From assembly GCF_004331435.1 (NCBI RefSeq), contig NZ_SJKA01000002.1:717637-781636 (forward strand): a stretch of 64,000 nucleotides of DNA, in the 5' to 3' direction. The DNA is from Kribbella sindirgiensis. GTDB lineage: Bacteria > Actinomycetota > Actinomycetes > Propionibacteriales > Kribbellaceae. Within the stretch, counting starts at the first letter, position 1. Each line of letters begins with the position of its first letter. Of this stretch, positions 53,629 to 62,226 are shown one piece after another. The translations under genes were made by a program, and so were the position numbers. The notes beneath the pieces are model-generated. The model had not been told where the DNA came from. It saw nothing but the letters and a program-made list of their open reading frames with translations, and ran no database searches.

Positions 53629-54233
53629 GCAGTTACACGATCCCGAACGTGATCGCCCAGCACCCGCGCGGCGAGCGGATCATGGACGTCTACTCGCATC
53701 TGCTGACCGAGCGCGTCATCTACCTCGGGACGGGCATCGACTCCGGGGTCGCGAACGCGATCATCGCGCAGCTGCTGCACCTGGAGACGGACAATCCCGA
53801 GGCGGAGATCAACCTCTACATCAACTGCGACGGCGGCGACATGTCCGCGATGCTCGCGATCTACGACACCATGCAGTACATCCAGTCGCCGGTAGCGACG
53901 TACGGCGTCGGGCAGGCGATCTCGGCCGGCGCGGTGCTGCTCGCGGCCGGTACGGCGGGGCGCCGGGCGCTCCTCCCGCACGCGCGCGTCGTACTGCACC
54001 AGCCCGCGGGCCGTAGCCAGGGCACGATCCCGGACCTGATCCTGCAGGCGGACGAGGTGGTCCGGGTCCGGAGCCAGGTCGAGGAGATCCTGGCACGGCA
54101 CACCGGCCAGTCCATCGAGCGATTGCGCCAGGACACCGACCGCGACCATGTGCTGACCGCGGAAGGCGCCAAGGAGTACGGCATCGTCGACCTGGTGATC
54201 AGCGCGCGGACGGCGGTGCCCGTGCTGACGTAA
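53625..54233 (+). CDS. clpP: ATP-dependent Clp protease proteolytic subunit (second of pair), variant oxyanion loop
   Basis: A 202-residue ClpP2-like subunit: MDVYSHLLTERVIYLGTGID, AIYDTMQYIQSPVATYGVGQAISAGAVLLAAG (Ser100), ARVVLHQPAG (His125) and DTDRDHVLTAEGAKEYGIVD (Asp174). The normally near-invariant N-SPGG-S segment is replaced by N67-CDGGD-M73, so Ser and Pro before the glycines are lost. The triad remains, but oxyanion-hole geometry or handle contacts may differ. It is coupled to the first subunit by ATGA and most likely forms a mixed 14-mer with it. Confidence 0.92.
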   Translation: MSSYTIPNVIAQHPRGERIMDVYSHLLTERVIYLGTGIDSGVANAIIAQLLHLETDNPEAEINLYINCDGGDMSAMLAIYDTMQYIQSPVATYGVGQAISAGAVLLAAGTAGRRALLPHARVVLHQPAGRSQGTIPDLILQADEVVRVRSQVEEILARHTGQSIERLRQDTDRDHVLTAEGAKEYGIVDLVISARTAVPVLT

Positions 54234-54240
54234 ACCTCCG

Positions 54241-54318
54241 GTGGGTGGGCGTCCGAGATGCAGGGTTCGCGCCCCGGATCCCGTGCGCAAACCCTGCATC
54301 TTGGACGTCAACCCATCA
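54241..54318. repeat. 78-bp palindromic interspersed repeat, copy B
   Basis: The same length and layout as copy A at 28441-28518, about 86% identical. The arms at 54243-54272 and 54285-54314 pair with few mismatches. It begins eight bases after the clpP stop and overlaps the stop of the convergent serine hydrolase, so it covers both gene ends. Confidence 0.8.
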
Positions 54319-55389
54319 AAGGTCAGCGGCTGCGAGCACCGCGTCAGCGACCGCGGCGTGGTGGCGGAGGTCCGGCTGCGGGCGGCCGACCCGGTTGGTC
54401 AGGTACGCGTACGCGATCCGCCGATCCGGGTCGGCCCACCCGATACAGCAGTTGCTTCCGTTGTGGCCGAACGCCCGCGGGCTGCTCAGTGAGCCCAAGG
54501 ACGACACGGCCCCCTCCATCCACCGCGGCCCGCCGAGCTGGAAGCCCTGAGACCACCGGACCGGCGCCCGCGCCACCGGGTCGTATTCACCCTCGCTGGT
54601 CGGCTCGAGCGCGATCGCGAGCGTCTCCGGCCGCAGCAGCCGGCCCTCCAGCAACGCCTGGTAGAGCGCGGCCAGGTCGCGGGCGGTCGCCGAGATCCCG
54701 GCAGCGGGTACGACGGCCTCGCGCGTACTGCGGCGGTTCACGACGGACTGGATGAACGGCCCCAGCGGACCCGACGCGCGGATCGGCACATGCCGGTCCC
54801 AGAGCTCGGCGGGCAGGCCGAGGTACGTGTCCACGACACCGAGCGGTTCCAGCACGGAACGCCGTACCAGCTCGTCGATCGGTGTCCCGCTGCAACGCCG
54901 TACGACCTCGCCGAGGATGAACCCGAACGCCAGCGGGCTGTACCCGACGGTCCCGATCGGCCAGCGCGGTTTGGCCTCCGCGATGCGGTGGATCGCGCGG
55001 TCCCAGTCGGTCATCGCGCGGACCTCGCCGACGTACGAGCCCGCGTTCGGGACGCCGGTCCGGTGCCGCAGGACCTCGCGGACCGTGATCTCGCGTTTGC
55101 CGTGCTGCGCGAACTCCGGCCAGTACGCCGCGACCGCGTCGTCGAGATGCAGCCGCCCGGACTCGACGAGCTGATGGACCACGATCGCGACGTACGGCTT
55201 GCTTGCGGAGAAGAGCCAGAACAACGCGTTCGGTGAACACCCGAAGGAGTGGTCGACCACCGTCCGGCCGTCCCGGACGACGCACAACTGCGCGACCCCA
55301 CCACGCGCCTCGACCAGTCCGATCGCCTCCGCGAGGCGGTCGGGGTCGAAGCCGGCGTCCTGGGGGTCGCAGACCCCACCGAACTCCAT
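54316..55389 (-). CDS. beta-lactamase-family serine hydrolase
   Basis: A 357-residue penicillin-binding-protein/class C beta-lactamase-fold protein. The catalytic S-x-x-K is in FSASKPYVAIVVHQL, the second motif is a Tyr in TVGYSPLAFGFILGEVV, and the third is FGHNGSNCCIGW (HNG in place of KTG). HHDDAVA-like LHLDDAVAAYWPEF and LRHRTGVPNAG are typical. This family hydrolyses esters or D-amino-acid peptides; beta-lactam activity is not implied. There is no signal peptide, so it is cytosolic. ATG 55389 is chosen. Confidence 0.88.
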   Translation of the reverse strand: MEFGGVCDPQDAGFDPDRLAEAIGLVEARGGVAQLCVVRDGRTVVDHSFGCSPNALFWLFSASKPYVAIVVHQLVESGRLHLDDAVAAYWPEFAQHGKREITVREVLRHRTGVPNAGSYVGEVRAMTDWDRAIHRIAEAKPRWPIGTVGYSPLAFGFILGEVVRRCSGTPIDELVRRSVLEPLGVVDTYLGLPAELWDRHVPIRASGPLGPFIQSVVNRRSTREAVVPAAGISATARDLAALYQALLEGRLLRPETLAIALEPTSEGEYDPVARAPVRWSQGFQLGGPRWMEGAVSSLGSLSSPRAFGHNGSNCCIGWADPDRRIAYAYLTNRVGRPQPDLRHHAAVADAVLAAADL

Positions 55390-55440
55390 GAGTCCACTGT
55401 GCCTGCCCGGGCAAACCCGGCGGGCGGTTAGGGTCCTGCT

Positions 55441-56166
55441 GTGAGCGTGCCTGAGGCGAATCCGCGACCGGACGACGAGATCGAGCGGATCCTGGTGGTC
55501 GTCGCGCACCCGGACGACATCGACTTCGGCGGCGCCGGCACGGTCGCGCTGTGGACCAAGGCCGGGATCGAGGTCCAGTACTGCATCGTCACGGACGGGC
55601 AGGCCGGCGGTTTCGAGCCGGATCGGGATCGCGCCGAGATTCCCGCCGTACGCCGGGCCGAGCAGACCGCCGCCGCGCAGCACGTCGGGGTCCGCGAGCT
55701 GCATTTCCTCGGGTACCAGGACGGGTCCGTCGAGCCGACCGCGGAGCTGGTCCGCGACATCAGCCAGGTGATCCGCAAGGTGCGGCCGCAGCGGCTGCTC
55801 ACGCAGTCACCCGAGCGTTCGTGGCACCGGCTGCAGGTCTCCCACCCCGACCACATGGCTGCCGCCGAGGCGACGGTGCGCGCTTTCTACCCGGCCGCCG
55901 GGAACCCGTACGCGTACCCGGACCTGACCGAGGAGGCGTGGGAGGTCGGCGAGCTGTGGATGATGGACCACCCGGTCGCGAACCACTACGTCGACATCAC
56001 CGACACCTTCGACCAGAAGCTGGCGGCGCTGATGTCACACACCAGCCAGCACCGCGACCCCGACGGCCTCCGCACCGGCATCCGCCGCAACTTCGCCGCC
56101 GTCGCCACAGCGGCGGGCTACCCCGCCAACCACTACGCCGAAGCCTTCACGGTCGTCCGTCTCTAA
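55441..56166 (+). CDS. PIG-L family (LmbE-like) deacetylase
   Basis: A 241-residue zinc-dependent N-deacetylase-fold protein. The metal motif is VVVAHPDDIDFGGAGTVA (A-H-P-D-D) with the third ligand in VSHPDHMAAAEATV; CIVTDGQAGGFEPDR and VRRAEQTAAAQHVGV are typical. Relatives make mycothiol (MshB) or cleave mycothiol conjugates (Mca), so a role in thiol or glycan chemistry is likely, but this copy is not clearly either. The GTG start at 55441 is 51 bases from the divergent serine hydrolase. Confidence 0.9.
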   Translation: MSVPEANPRPDDEIERILVVVAHPDDIDFGGAGTVALWTKAGIEVQYCIVTDGQAGGFEPDRDRAEIPAVRRAEQTAAAQHVGVRELHFLGYQDGSVEPTAELVRDISQVIRKVRPQRLLTQSPERSWHRLQVSHPDHMAAAEATVRAFYPAAGNPYAYPDLTEEAWEVGELWMMDHPVANHYVDITDTFDQKLAALMSHTSQHRDPDGLRTGIRRNFAAVATAAGYPANHYAEAFTVVRL

Positions 56167-56207
56167 TCAATTTGCTCCCTCCGGGTCAGGCCGTGGAGGG
56201 TGCAGCC

Positions 56208-56933
56208 ATGACGATTTCTCATGACGTGACCGGGGACGGCCCGGATCTCCTGCTGGTCCACGCGGGCGTGGCAGACCGCCGGATGTGGGCCCGGCAGGTG
56301 GCGGAGCTGCAGTCGACCCATCGGGTGATCACGCTGGACCTCCGCGGGTACGGCGAGACGCCGCTCGAGCCGAAGTACTCCGACGCGGGCGATGTGCTCG
56401 CGCTCCTGGAAGAGGTCGGCGCGCGGGACGTGATCGCCGTCGGAGCGTCGTACGGCGGATACGTCGTACAGCAGGTGGCGAGCCGTCGGCCCGAGCTGTT
56501 CTCGCGCATGGTGCTGCTCTGCGCGCCGACGGACAACGTGCCGCCGGACGACGAACTGCGGGCGCTGTGGGCCGAGGAGAACGCGCTGCTCGAAGCCGGC
56601 GACGTCGACGGCGCGACCGACCTCACCGTACGGCGCTGGATCGGCCCGGACGCAGACGCCGAAGCCCGCGAACTGCTGCGGGCTATGCAGCGGCACGCGT
56701 ACGACGTACAGCTCGCCGCCGGCGACGTGGACAACGAGGAATGGCCCGTCGAACCCGAGAAGATCACCGCCCCGGTCCGCCTGATCACCGGCGCCCACGA
56801 CTTCACCTTCTTCACCGACAGCGCCACCTACCTGGCCGACCGCCTGCCGAGCTCGGAACACATCCACCTCCCGTGGGCCGGCCATTTGCCGACCCTCGAG
56901 AGGCCTGCTGAAGCACTAGGCCTGATCGGCTAG
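56208..56933 (+). CDS. alpha/beta hydrolase
   Basis: A 241-residue hydrolase: DLLLVHAGVADRRMWARQV (oxyanion His), TLDLRGYGETPL, nucleophile Ser in AVGASYGGYVVQQVA, acid in ITGAHDFTFF and His in LPWAGHLPTLERP. The compact cap suggests a small ester or enol-lactone substrate. ATG 56208 has GTGGAGGG nine bases upstream. It overlaps the convergent C1 peptidase by 18 bases and may be cotranscribed with the deacetylase 41 bases upstream. Confidence 0.88.
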   Translation: MTISHDVTGDGPDLLLVHAGVADRRMWARQVAELQSTHRVITLDLRGYGETPLEPKYSDAGDVLALLEEVGARDVIAVGASYGGYVVQQVASRRPELFSRMVLLCAPTDNVPPDDELRALWAEENALLEAGDVDGATDLTVRRWIGPDADAEARELLRAMQRHAYDVQLAAGDVDNEEWPVEPEKITAPVRLITGAHDFTFFTDSATYLADRLPSSEHIHLPWAGHLPTLERPAEALGLIG

Positions 56934-58244
56934 CGCGCCCATCGGGTCCCAGGCGGGGAGGACGATCGGGGCCTCGTCCAGGCGGGACTGCAGGTCGGCC
57001 GGCAGCGCGGAGCGGCGTACGGCGACCTCGAAGACGTGCTCGCCGAACCACGAGTCGTTCATGGTCCAGAAGCCGCTGTCGGCCTTCTCGTCGCCCCAAC
57101 TGTTCTCGACCCGCCAGCGGCGCGGCTTGCCGTCCACCAAGTCGACGCCGGTGAACAGCATCGCGTGCGTCATCAGCGTCTCGTGGTGCACCAGCCGCTC
57201 GGCCTTGTCCAGCGTGAACTCGGTGTCGTACACCGCGCCGTAGTCGTACAGCTTGGCGTCCCAGAAGCCGAGGTCGGAGTTCATCTGCTTGCCGACGTCG
57301 CAGCCGAACCAGACCGGCTCGCCGCCGACGATCGCGTCCTGGGTGAGCTGCTTGATCAGATCCATCTCGACGTTCAGGTACACCACCGGCGGCGCGTCGA
57401 TGACGTTGCCGAGGAAGTCGACGGTGAAGGTCCGCCCGACCGGGCTGGTCTCCCGCGGGTCGTGCACGAGACACACGTACTCGTCGACCGGCAGCTGCAC
57501 GTACGCCGCCGCGAACTCGGTCGGCGTGGTCCACCCGTCGCGGTGGAAGCCCTTGTCGCTGTCCTTCCACTGCCACAGGAACTTCTGCGGCGGCGTACCG
57601 AGGTGGATGCTCAGCACCCGGTGCACGGTGGTCAGGATCTCCCGCTTGCGGTCGCGGCGTGCGTCGTCGGTGTCGAGCGCCCGCAGGTCGCGCGCGCCCT
57701 GGCGGAGCAGCTTGCGGAGGGCGTCGTTCAGCTGCGCGGTCGCGGACGAGCTCTCGGTCTCCGGCATCGCCGACTTCGGCACCAGGCCGTGCTTGCGGAC
57801 CAGCGCGACGAACATGTTCCACTGGCCGCCGTCACCGATCGGGTCCGACAGCAGGTGCGCGACCGTCCGGTCGTCGGCGTCCCGCTCGGAGGTCTCGATG
57901 ATCGCCTCGAGGAAGAAGTTCGAACGCTCGAACTTGTCCCAGAACAGCAGGTAGTTCTGGGAGAACTCGAAGTCCTTGACCCCGAGCTTGTCGGCCGCGC
58001 CGGCGCGCAGCAGGTTCAGCCCGGCGAACAGCCAGCACCGCCCGCTCTTCTTCTGATTGGTGACCTTCCAGTCGTCCAGCAGATTGGACACCGAGTGGTC
58101 CATCGACGTGACGACCTGGCGATCCAGGGCGATGCTGTTGACCGGCGTCTGCGTGACGGCGTTCTGCATCACCCGGTACTGCGGGTTCGACGCGAACTCC
58201 TTCTCGAAGAGCGCGAGCTGATCGGCTGTGAGATTCCGCTCCAT
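56916..58244 (-). CDS. C1 family aminopeptidase (PepC / bleomycin hydrolase type)
   Basis: A 442-residue cytosolic cysteine aminopeptidase. The nucleophile is in VTNQKKSGRCWLFAGLNLLR, the His in ETLMTHAMLFTGVDL and the Asn in RRWRVENSWGDEKAD. The length matches PepC/bleomycin hydrolase hexamers, which trim peptides and can open bleomycin. The start is ATG 58244, since homology begins ERNLTADQLALFEKEF; no ribosome site precedes it. The last residues do not block the active site as in some family members, so exact exopeptidase activity is uncertain. Confidence 0.92.
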   Translation of the reverse strand: MERNLTADQLALFEKEFASNPQYRVMQNAVTQTPVNSIALDRQVVTSMDHSVSNLLDDWKVTNQKKSGRCWLFAGLNLLRAGAADKLGVKDFEFSQNYLLFWDKFERSNFFLEAIIETSERDADDRTVAHLLSDPIGDGGQWNMFVALVRKHGLVPKSAMPETESSSATAQLNDALRKLLRQGARDLRALDTDDARRDRKREILTTVHRVLSIHLGTPPQKFLWQWKDSDKGFHRDGWTTPTEFAAAYVQLPVDEYVCLVHDPRETSPVGRTFTVDFLGNVIDAPPVVYLNVEMDLIKQLTQDAIVGGEPVWFGCDVGKQMNSDLGFWDAKLYDYGAVYDTEFTLDKAERLVHHETLMTHAMLFTGVDLVDGKPRRWRVENSWGDEKADSGFWTMNDSWFGEHVFEVAVRRSALPADLQSRLDEAPIVLPAWDPMGALADQA

Positions 58245-58254
58245 AAGAGTCGAC

Positions 58255-58283
58255 GGTATATCAGTCACCAAGCCCGTACCGAA
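58255..58283 (-). promoter_or_regulatory. predicted promoter of the C1 peptidase, near-leaderless
   Basis: Read on the - strand, TTCGGT is followed after 17 bases by TATACC (58255-58260), only ten bases from ATG 58244. A start site six to nine bases after the -10 box would leave a leader of zero to four bases, matching the missing ribosome site. Confidence 0.5.
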
Positions 58284-58350
58284 GGATCGGAGTGGCGAAT
58301 CTCTGCCCTGGCCAAATCGCGCCACCGATGAGACGTTGCGCTACGCTAGT

Positions 58351-58365
58351 TGAAAACGACATTCA
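58351..58365. promoter_or_regulatory. Zur-type operator upstream of the zinc-free S18 gene
   Basis: TGAAAACGACATTCA matches the actinobacterial Zur consensus TGAAAATGATTTTCA at most positions and is nearly palindromic. It lies 16-30 bases before ATG 58381, overlapping the expected promoter. Zur with zinc would repress the gene, so expression is expected in zinc starvation. Confidence 0.75.
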
Positions 58366-58380
58366 ACAAAGGAGGCCGTC

Positions 58381-58623
58381 ATGGCCCGACGCCCGGTCCC
58401 CACCGGCAAGCGCAAGCCGAAGCAGAACCCACTGGACCGCGACGGCATCACCTTCATCGACTACAAGGACACCGCCCTGCTCCGGAAGTTCATCTCCGAC
58501 CGCGGCAAAATCCGCTCCCGCCGAGTCACCGGCCTGTCGGTCCAGCAACAAAAACAAGTAGCCCGAGCCATCAAGAACGCCCGAGAAATGGCCCTCCTCC
58601 CCTACACCTCCTCCGGCCGGTAA
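58381..58623 (+). CDS. rpsR: 30S ribosomal protein S18, cysteine-free paralogue
   Basis: An 80-residue S18: [57 protein letters not shown]. It contains no cysteine, unlike zinc-binding S18 forms with CxxC pairs. Many actinobacteria carry such a C-minus copy to replace the zinc form when zinc is scarce, usually under Zur. GGAGG before ATG 58381 and a Zur-like box just upstream support that role. Unlike the common rpmB-rpmG-rpsN-rpsR cluster, it stands alone here. Confidence 0.93.
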   Translation: MARRPVPTGKRKPKQNPLDRDGITFIDYKDTALLRKFISDRGKIRSRRVTGLSVQQQKQVARAIKNAREMALLPYTSSGR

Positions 58624-58683
58624 ACCCCAGGAGCGTCGAGTTAGCGGACGCAGAACGTCCGGAATCGGGGGTACGTTGGCGGT

Positions 58684-59256
58684 ATGTCCGACGTCACGAT
58701 CAGAGCGCTCACGCCGGAGACGTTCGACGACTTCGCCGCGCTCGTCGAGCGGAACAAGGGAATGTTCGCCAGCTGCTGGTGTACGCATTTCCACCCCGAC
58801 TGCGCGGAGAAGGGCCAGAGCGCGGAGGGGAACCGGGCGCTCAAGCAACGTCTGGTGGCCGAGGGGATCGCGCACGCGGCACTGGTCTACGACGGCGATC
58901 GGGCCGTCGCCTGGGCGGAGTACGGATCGCCCGAGGAACTGCCCAACATCCAGCACCGCAAGGAGTACGTCGCCACTGCCGAGCGACTGCCCGACTACCG
59001 GGTCACCTGCATCCTGGTCGAGCGCAGCTATCGCGGTCGGGGTCTGGCGGCGATCGCCCTGCGCGGAGCTGTCGAGCTGATCGCGCAGGCCGGCGGCGGC
59101 GTGGTCGAGGGCTACCCGCACGACACCGGCGGGGTCCGGAAGAAGAACTCGTCGTTCCTCTACAACGGCACCCGCACGATGTACGAGCGCGAGGGTTTCA
59201 CCTACGACCGGCCCAAGGGCCTGGGCAACTGCGTCATGGTGCGCGAGGTGCACTGA
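58684..59256 (+). CDS. GNAT family N-acetyltransferase
   Basis: A 190-residue acetyltransferase: VTIRALTPETFDDFAALVERNKGMF, then SCWCTHFHPDC and the acetyl-CoA loop TCILVERSYRGRGLAAIALRGAVELIAQAGG. The end has TMYEREGFTYDRPKG. The Cys/His-rich CWCTHFH near residue 33 is a feature of one GNAT subgroup of unknown substrate. ATG 58684 is close to a possible -10 box, so a short leader is likely. Confidence 0.85.
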   Translation: MSDVTIRALTPETFDDFAALVERNKGMFASCWCTHFHPDCAEKGQSAEGNRALKQRLVAEGIAHAALVYDGDRAVAWAEYGSPEELPNIQHRKEYVATAERLPDYRVTCILVERSYRGRGLAAIALRGAVELIAQAGGGVVEGYPHDTGGVRKKNSSFLYNGTRTMYEREGFTYDRPKGLGNCVMVREVH

Positions 59257-59344
59257 CGCGGGGTCGGGCTGGAAACTCGTTTGTCGAGGGGCGGCGTCAG
59301 GTGCTTGGTTGGTCGGCGACCGAGTCCGACGAAACGAGATACCT

Positions 59345-59902
59345 GTGCTGCTGCCTACGCCGACGTTGTCCACCGATCGCCTGCGGTTGCGTCCGTTCGA
59401 CGACGCGGATGCGGACGCGCTGTTCGCGCTGCACAGCAACGCGTATGTGCTGCGGTACTGGGACTCGCCGCCGTGGACTGAGCGCGGTCGCGCCGAGCGG
59501 TTCGTCGCCGTGTGCCGGACGATGGCGGAGGAGGGTACGGGCGCCCGCGTGGCCATCGACCGTGCCTCCGACGGGGAATTCCTCGGCTGGTGCAGCGTGA
59601 GCCAGTGGAATCCGGACTTCCGGAGCGCGTCCCTCGGCTACTGCTTCAACGAGGCGGCCTGGGGCCACGGCTACGCGACGGAGGCCGCCCGCGGCGTACT
59701 CCGATGGGCCTTCGACACCCTGGACCTGAACCGTGTCCAAGCGGAGGCCGACACCCGCAACCTCGCCTCCGCCCGCGTCCTCGAAAAACTCGGCTTCGTC
59801 CGCGAGGGAACCCTCCGCGAAGACTGCATAGTCAACGGAGACGTCTCCGACTCCTGGGTCTACGGCCTCCTCCGCCGCGAATGGACCCCAGAGTCCCACT
59901 AG
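59345..59902 (+). CDS. RimJ/RimL-type GNAT acetyltransferase
   Basis: A 185-residue acetyltransferase of the RimJ/RimL-like group: TDRLRLRPFDDADADALFALHSN, WTERGRAERFVAVC, SASLGYCFNEAAWGHGYATEAARGVLRWAFDTL, then NRVQAEADTRNLASARVLEKLGFVREGTLRE. These enzymes acetylate ribosomal proteins, other proteins or small amines; the target is unknown. I take GTG 59345 as the start because homology begins there; the TTG at 59309 is an alternative. Confidence 0.85.
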   Translation: MLLPTPTLSTDRLRLRPFDDADADALFALHSNAYVLRYWDSPPWTERGRAERFVAVCRTMAEEGTGARVAIDRASDGEFLGWCSVSQWNPDFRSASLGYCFNEAAWGHGYATEAARGVLRWAFDTLDLNRVQAEADTRNLASARVLEKLGFVREGTLREDCIVNGDVSDSWVYGLLRREWTPESH

Positions 59903-59906
59903 GCGA

Positions 59907-60548
59907 TTACACCAGGCGGCGGTCGGTGGCCCAGCGGGTCAGTTCGTGGCGGTTGGAGAGTTGGAGTTTGCGGAGGACCGAGGAGACGTGGGTTTCGACG
60001 GTCTTCACGGAGATGAAGAGTTCGCGGGCGACTTCCTTGTACGCGTAGCCGCGCGCGATCAATCGCAGTACCTCACGCTCCCGCTGTGACAGCCGGTCCA
60101 GGTCCTCGTCCACCGACGCGATGTCGATGGCACCCGAGAACGCGTCCAGCACGAACCCGGCCAGCCGCGGCGAGAACACCGCGTCACCCTCGGCGACGCG
60201 GTTGATCGCGTCGACGAGTTCGGTGCCGGAGATGTTCTTGGTGACGTACCCGCGGGCGCCGGCCCGGATCACGCCGATCACGTCCTCGGCGGCGTCGGAG
60301 ACCGACAGCGCGAGGAACTTGATGTCCGGGTGCCGCTGGTGCACCTGCTTCATCACCTCGGTACCGCCGCCGCCCGGCAGGTGGACGTCGAGCAGTACGA
60401 CGTCCGGCTCGGCGCCGACGATCGCCTTGACCGCGCTGTCGACGTCAGCTCCTTCGCCGACGATGTCGACCGAGGTGCCGATCTCGCTGCGTACCCCGGC
60501 CCGGAACATGTCGTGATCGTCGATGACGACAACGCGCCTGCTGCTCAT
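59907..60548 (-). CDS. NarL/LuxR-type response regulator
   Basis: A 213-residue regulator with a receiver domain (about 3-120; phosphorylated Asp in PDVVLLDVHLPGGGG, Lys in GYVTKNISGTELV) and a C-terminal LuxR HTH (LSQREREVLRLIARGYAYKEVARELFISVKTVETHVSSVLRKL). It is the partner of the histidine kinase gene just upstream, whose stop overlaps this start as ATGA. Targets probably include the divergent PspC/LiaF-like operon, as in related actinobacteria, but this is inferred from position. Confidence 0.93.
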   Translation of the reverse strand: MSSRRVVVIDDHDMFRAGVRSEIGTSVDIVGEGADVDSAVKAIVGAEPDVVLLDVHLPGGGGTEVMKQVHQRHPDIKFLALSVSDAAEDVIGVIRAGARGYVTKNISGTELVDAINRVAEGDAVFSPRLAGFVLDAFSGAIDIASVDEDLDRLSQREREVLRLIARGYAYKEVARELFISVKTVETHVSSVLRKLQLSNRHELTRWATDRRLV

Positions 60549-62044
60549 CTGTCCATCTCCAGTCGCACTTCGGTGCCTGTCTCGGGATCGGACCGCACCG
60601 TCGCGCGTCCGCCGTGCCGTTCCATTCTGCCCATCACACTGTGCCGCAAGCCGAGCCGGTCGTCCGGGACCTCGTCCACGTCGAAGCCTTTGCCGCGGTC
60701 GCGGACGAACATCTCCACCCGGTCGCCGTCGACCTCGACGAACACGTCGATCTTCGCCGCGCCGGAGTGCTTGGCGGCGTTCACCATCGATTCCCGGGCG
60801 GCCCGGACCATCGACGCCAGCGGCTCGGTCAGGTCGCAGTCGCCGACCGTGACCACCTCGATCGGTACGCCGTGCGAGTCCTCGACCTCGGCGGCCGCCT
60901 GCTTGGCCGCGCCGACGATCGTCTGGTCGGCGTCGTGTTCCTCGTCGTACAGCCAGGACCGCAGCTCGCGTTCCTGCGAGCGCGCCAGCCGGGCCACCGC
61001 CTTCGGGTCCTCGGCCTGTTTCTGGATCAGCGCGAGCGTCTGCAGTACCGAGTCGTGCAGGTGGGCGGCCATGTCGGCGCGCGCCTGCGAACGCACCCGT
61101 TCCGCGCGCTCGGAGTTCAGGTCGCGGCTCAGTCGGTGCACCCACGGCCCCGCGATGACGCCGATGCCGACGACGGCGAGCAGCAGCGCGATCAGTACGT
61201 CGCCGACCATCGAGAGCCGGCCGTTCTGCACCAGGAACAAGGTGACCGCAGTGCCGAGCAGGATCAGACCGACGGCGATCCGGACCAGCGACTTCCAGCC
61301 GCCCTTGCCGAGCACCAGGCCGATGATCGGGACCCGGACGTCCCGCGCCCACTTGTCCTTCTGGCTCTCGTCCGCCTGCCGCCAGATCAGCGCCAGACCG
61401 GTCGCGGCGAACACCAACGGCCAGAACAGCTTCCCGGCGATGCCCAGTCCGGCGACCTGCAGCAGCAGGACCAGACCGATGCCGATGGCCACCAGCGCCG
61501 GCAGCTGTCCGCGGCTCTTCTCCCGCTTCCGCTGCTTCGCCTCGGCGACCGGCGGCGCCGGTTCGTCGGTACGCAGCCCTTTACGCGTATGCGCAGCCAG
61601 CCCGGGCGCTTCCGGCACGGTCTCCGGAGCGAGCGGCATCAGGAACCACAGCGCCGCATAGATCAGTAGGCCGAATCCGCCGGACACCGTGGTCGCGATC
61701 AGCACGAGCCGTACGACGGTGTCCGACACGCCGAGGTGGTCCGCGATCCCGCCGGCCACACCGGCAACGACCCGTCCTTCCGTACGCCGGTACGCCCGGC
61801 GCGGCGGGTCGGAGACCGCCCGCGGAGAGGACGCCTGCGCCGGTCCAGCAGCCGCCCCCGGACCGGCGTACTGCTGATTGCCCATCCGCGCGGCGTAGGC
61901 GGCGTACGGGCCTTGATACTGCCCCGGGCCCTGCGGCCCCCAGCCCTTGAAGCGCCACTGGTCCTGGTTCTGCCCAGGCGGCGGCTCGGGTGGGGCTCCG
62001 TTCGCGGAGGACCCGCCCGGCGGCGCGGCTGCTGGCTGGCTCAT
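60545..62044 (-). CDS. PspC-domain histidine kinase
   Basis: A 499-residue sensor kinase. A Pro/Gln/Gly-rich cytoplasmic start is followed by a PspC domain (about 85-150; RTEGRVVAGVAGGIADHLGVSDTVVRLVLI), several more membrane segments (about 185-320), a HisKA_3 dimer region with phospho-His in DMAAHLHDSVLQTLALIQ, and an ATPase with ARESMVNAAKHSGA and FVRDRGKGF. It senses envelope conditions with the PspC/LiaF-like protein. The start is ATG 62044; GTG 62059 is an alternative. Coupled to the regulator gene by ATGA. Confidence 0.92.
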   Translation of the reverse strand: MSQPAAAPPGGSSANGAPPEPPPGQNQDQWRFKGWGPQGPGQYQGPYAAYAARMGNQQYAGPGAAAGPAQASSPRAVSDPPRRAYRRTEGRVVAGVAGGIADHLGVSDTVVRLVLIATTVSGGFGLLIYAALWFLMPLAPETVPEAPGLAAHTRKGLRTDEPAPPVAEAKQRKREKSRGQLPALVAIGIGLVLLLQVAGLGIAGKLFWPLVFAATGLALIWRQADESQKDKWARDVRVPIIGLVLGKGGWKSLVRIAVGLILLGTAVTLFLVQNGRLSMVGDVLIALLLAVVGIGVIAGPWVHRLSRDLNSERAERVRSQARADMAAHLHDSVLQTLALIQKQAEDPKAVARLARSQERELRSWLYDEEHDADQTIVGAAKQAAAEVEDSHGVPIEVVTVGDCDLTEPLASMVRAARESMVNAAKHSGAAKIDVFVEVDGDRVEMFVRDRGKGFDVDEVPDDRLGLRHSVMGRMERHGGRATVRSDPETGTEVRLEMDR

Positions 62045-62226
62045 CACAACGATCGTCACATGTGGACCGGCCCGACACCAGCAGGCTTGTCCCCGGCCGC
62101 CTCCTCAGCGCCCGCCCGGCGGGCTCAGGGTCGCCTAGGGGAGAACCCCGATTTCCAGCGACTCCGGGGGTCCTCAGGGGCCATCCCCGATGTTCCACGC
62201 CAATGGTTGGTGTGACTATCGATGAC

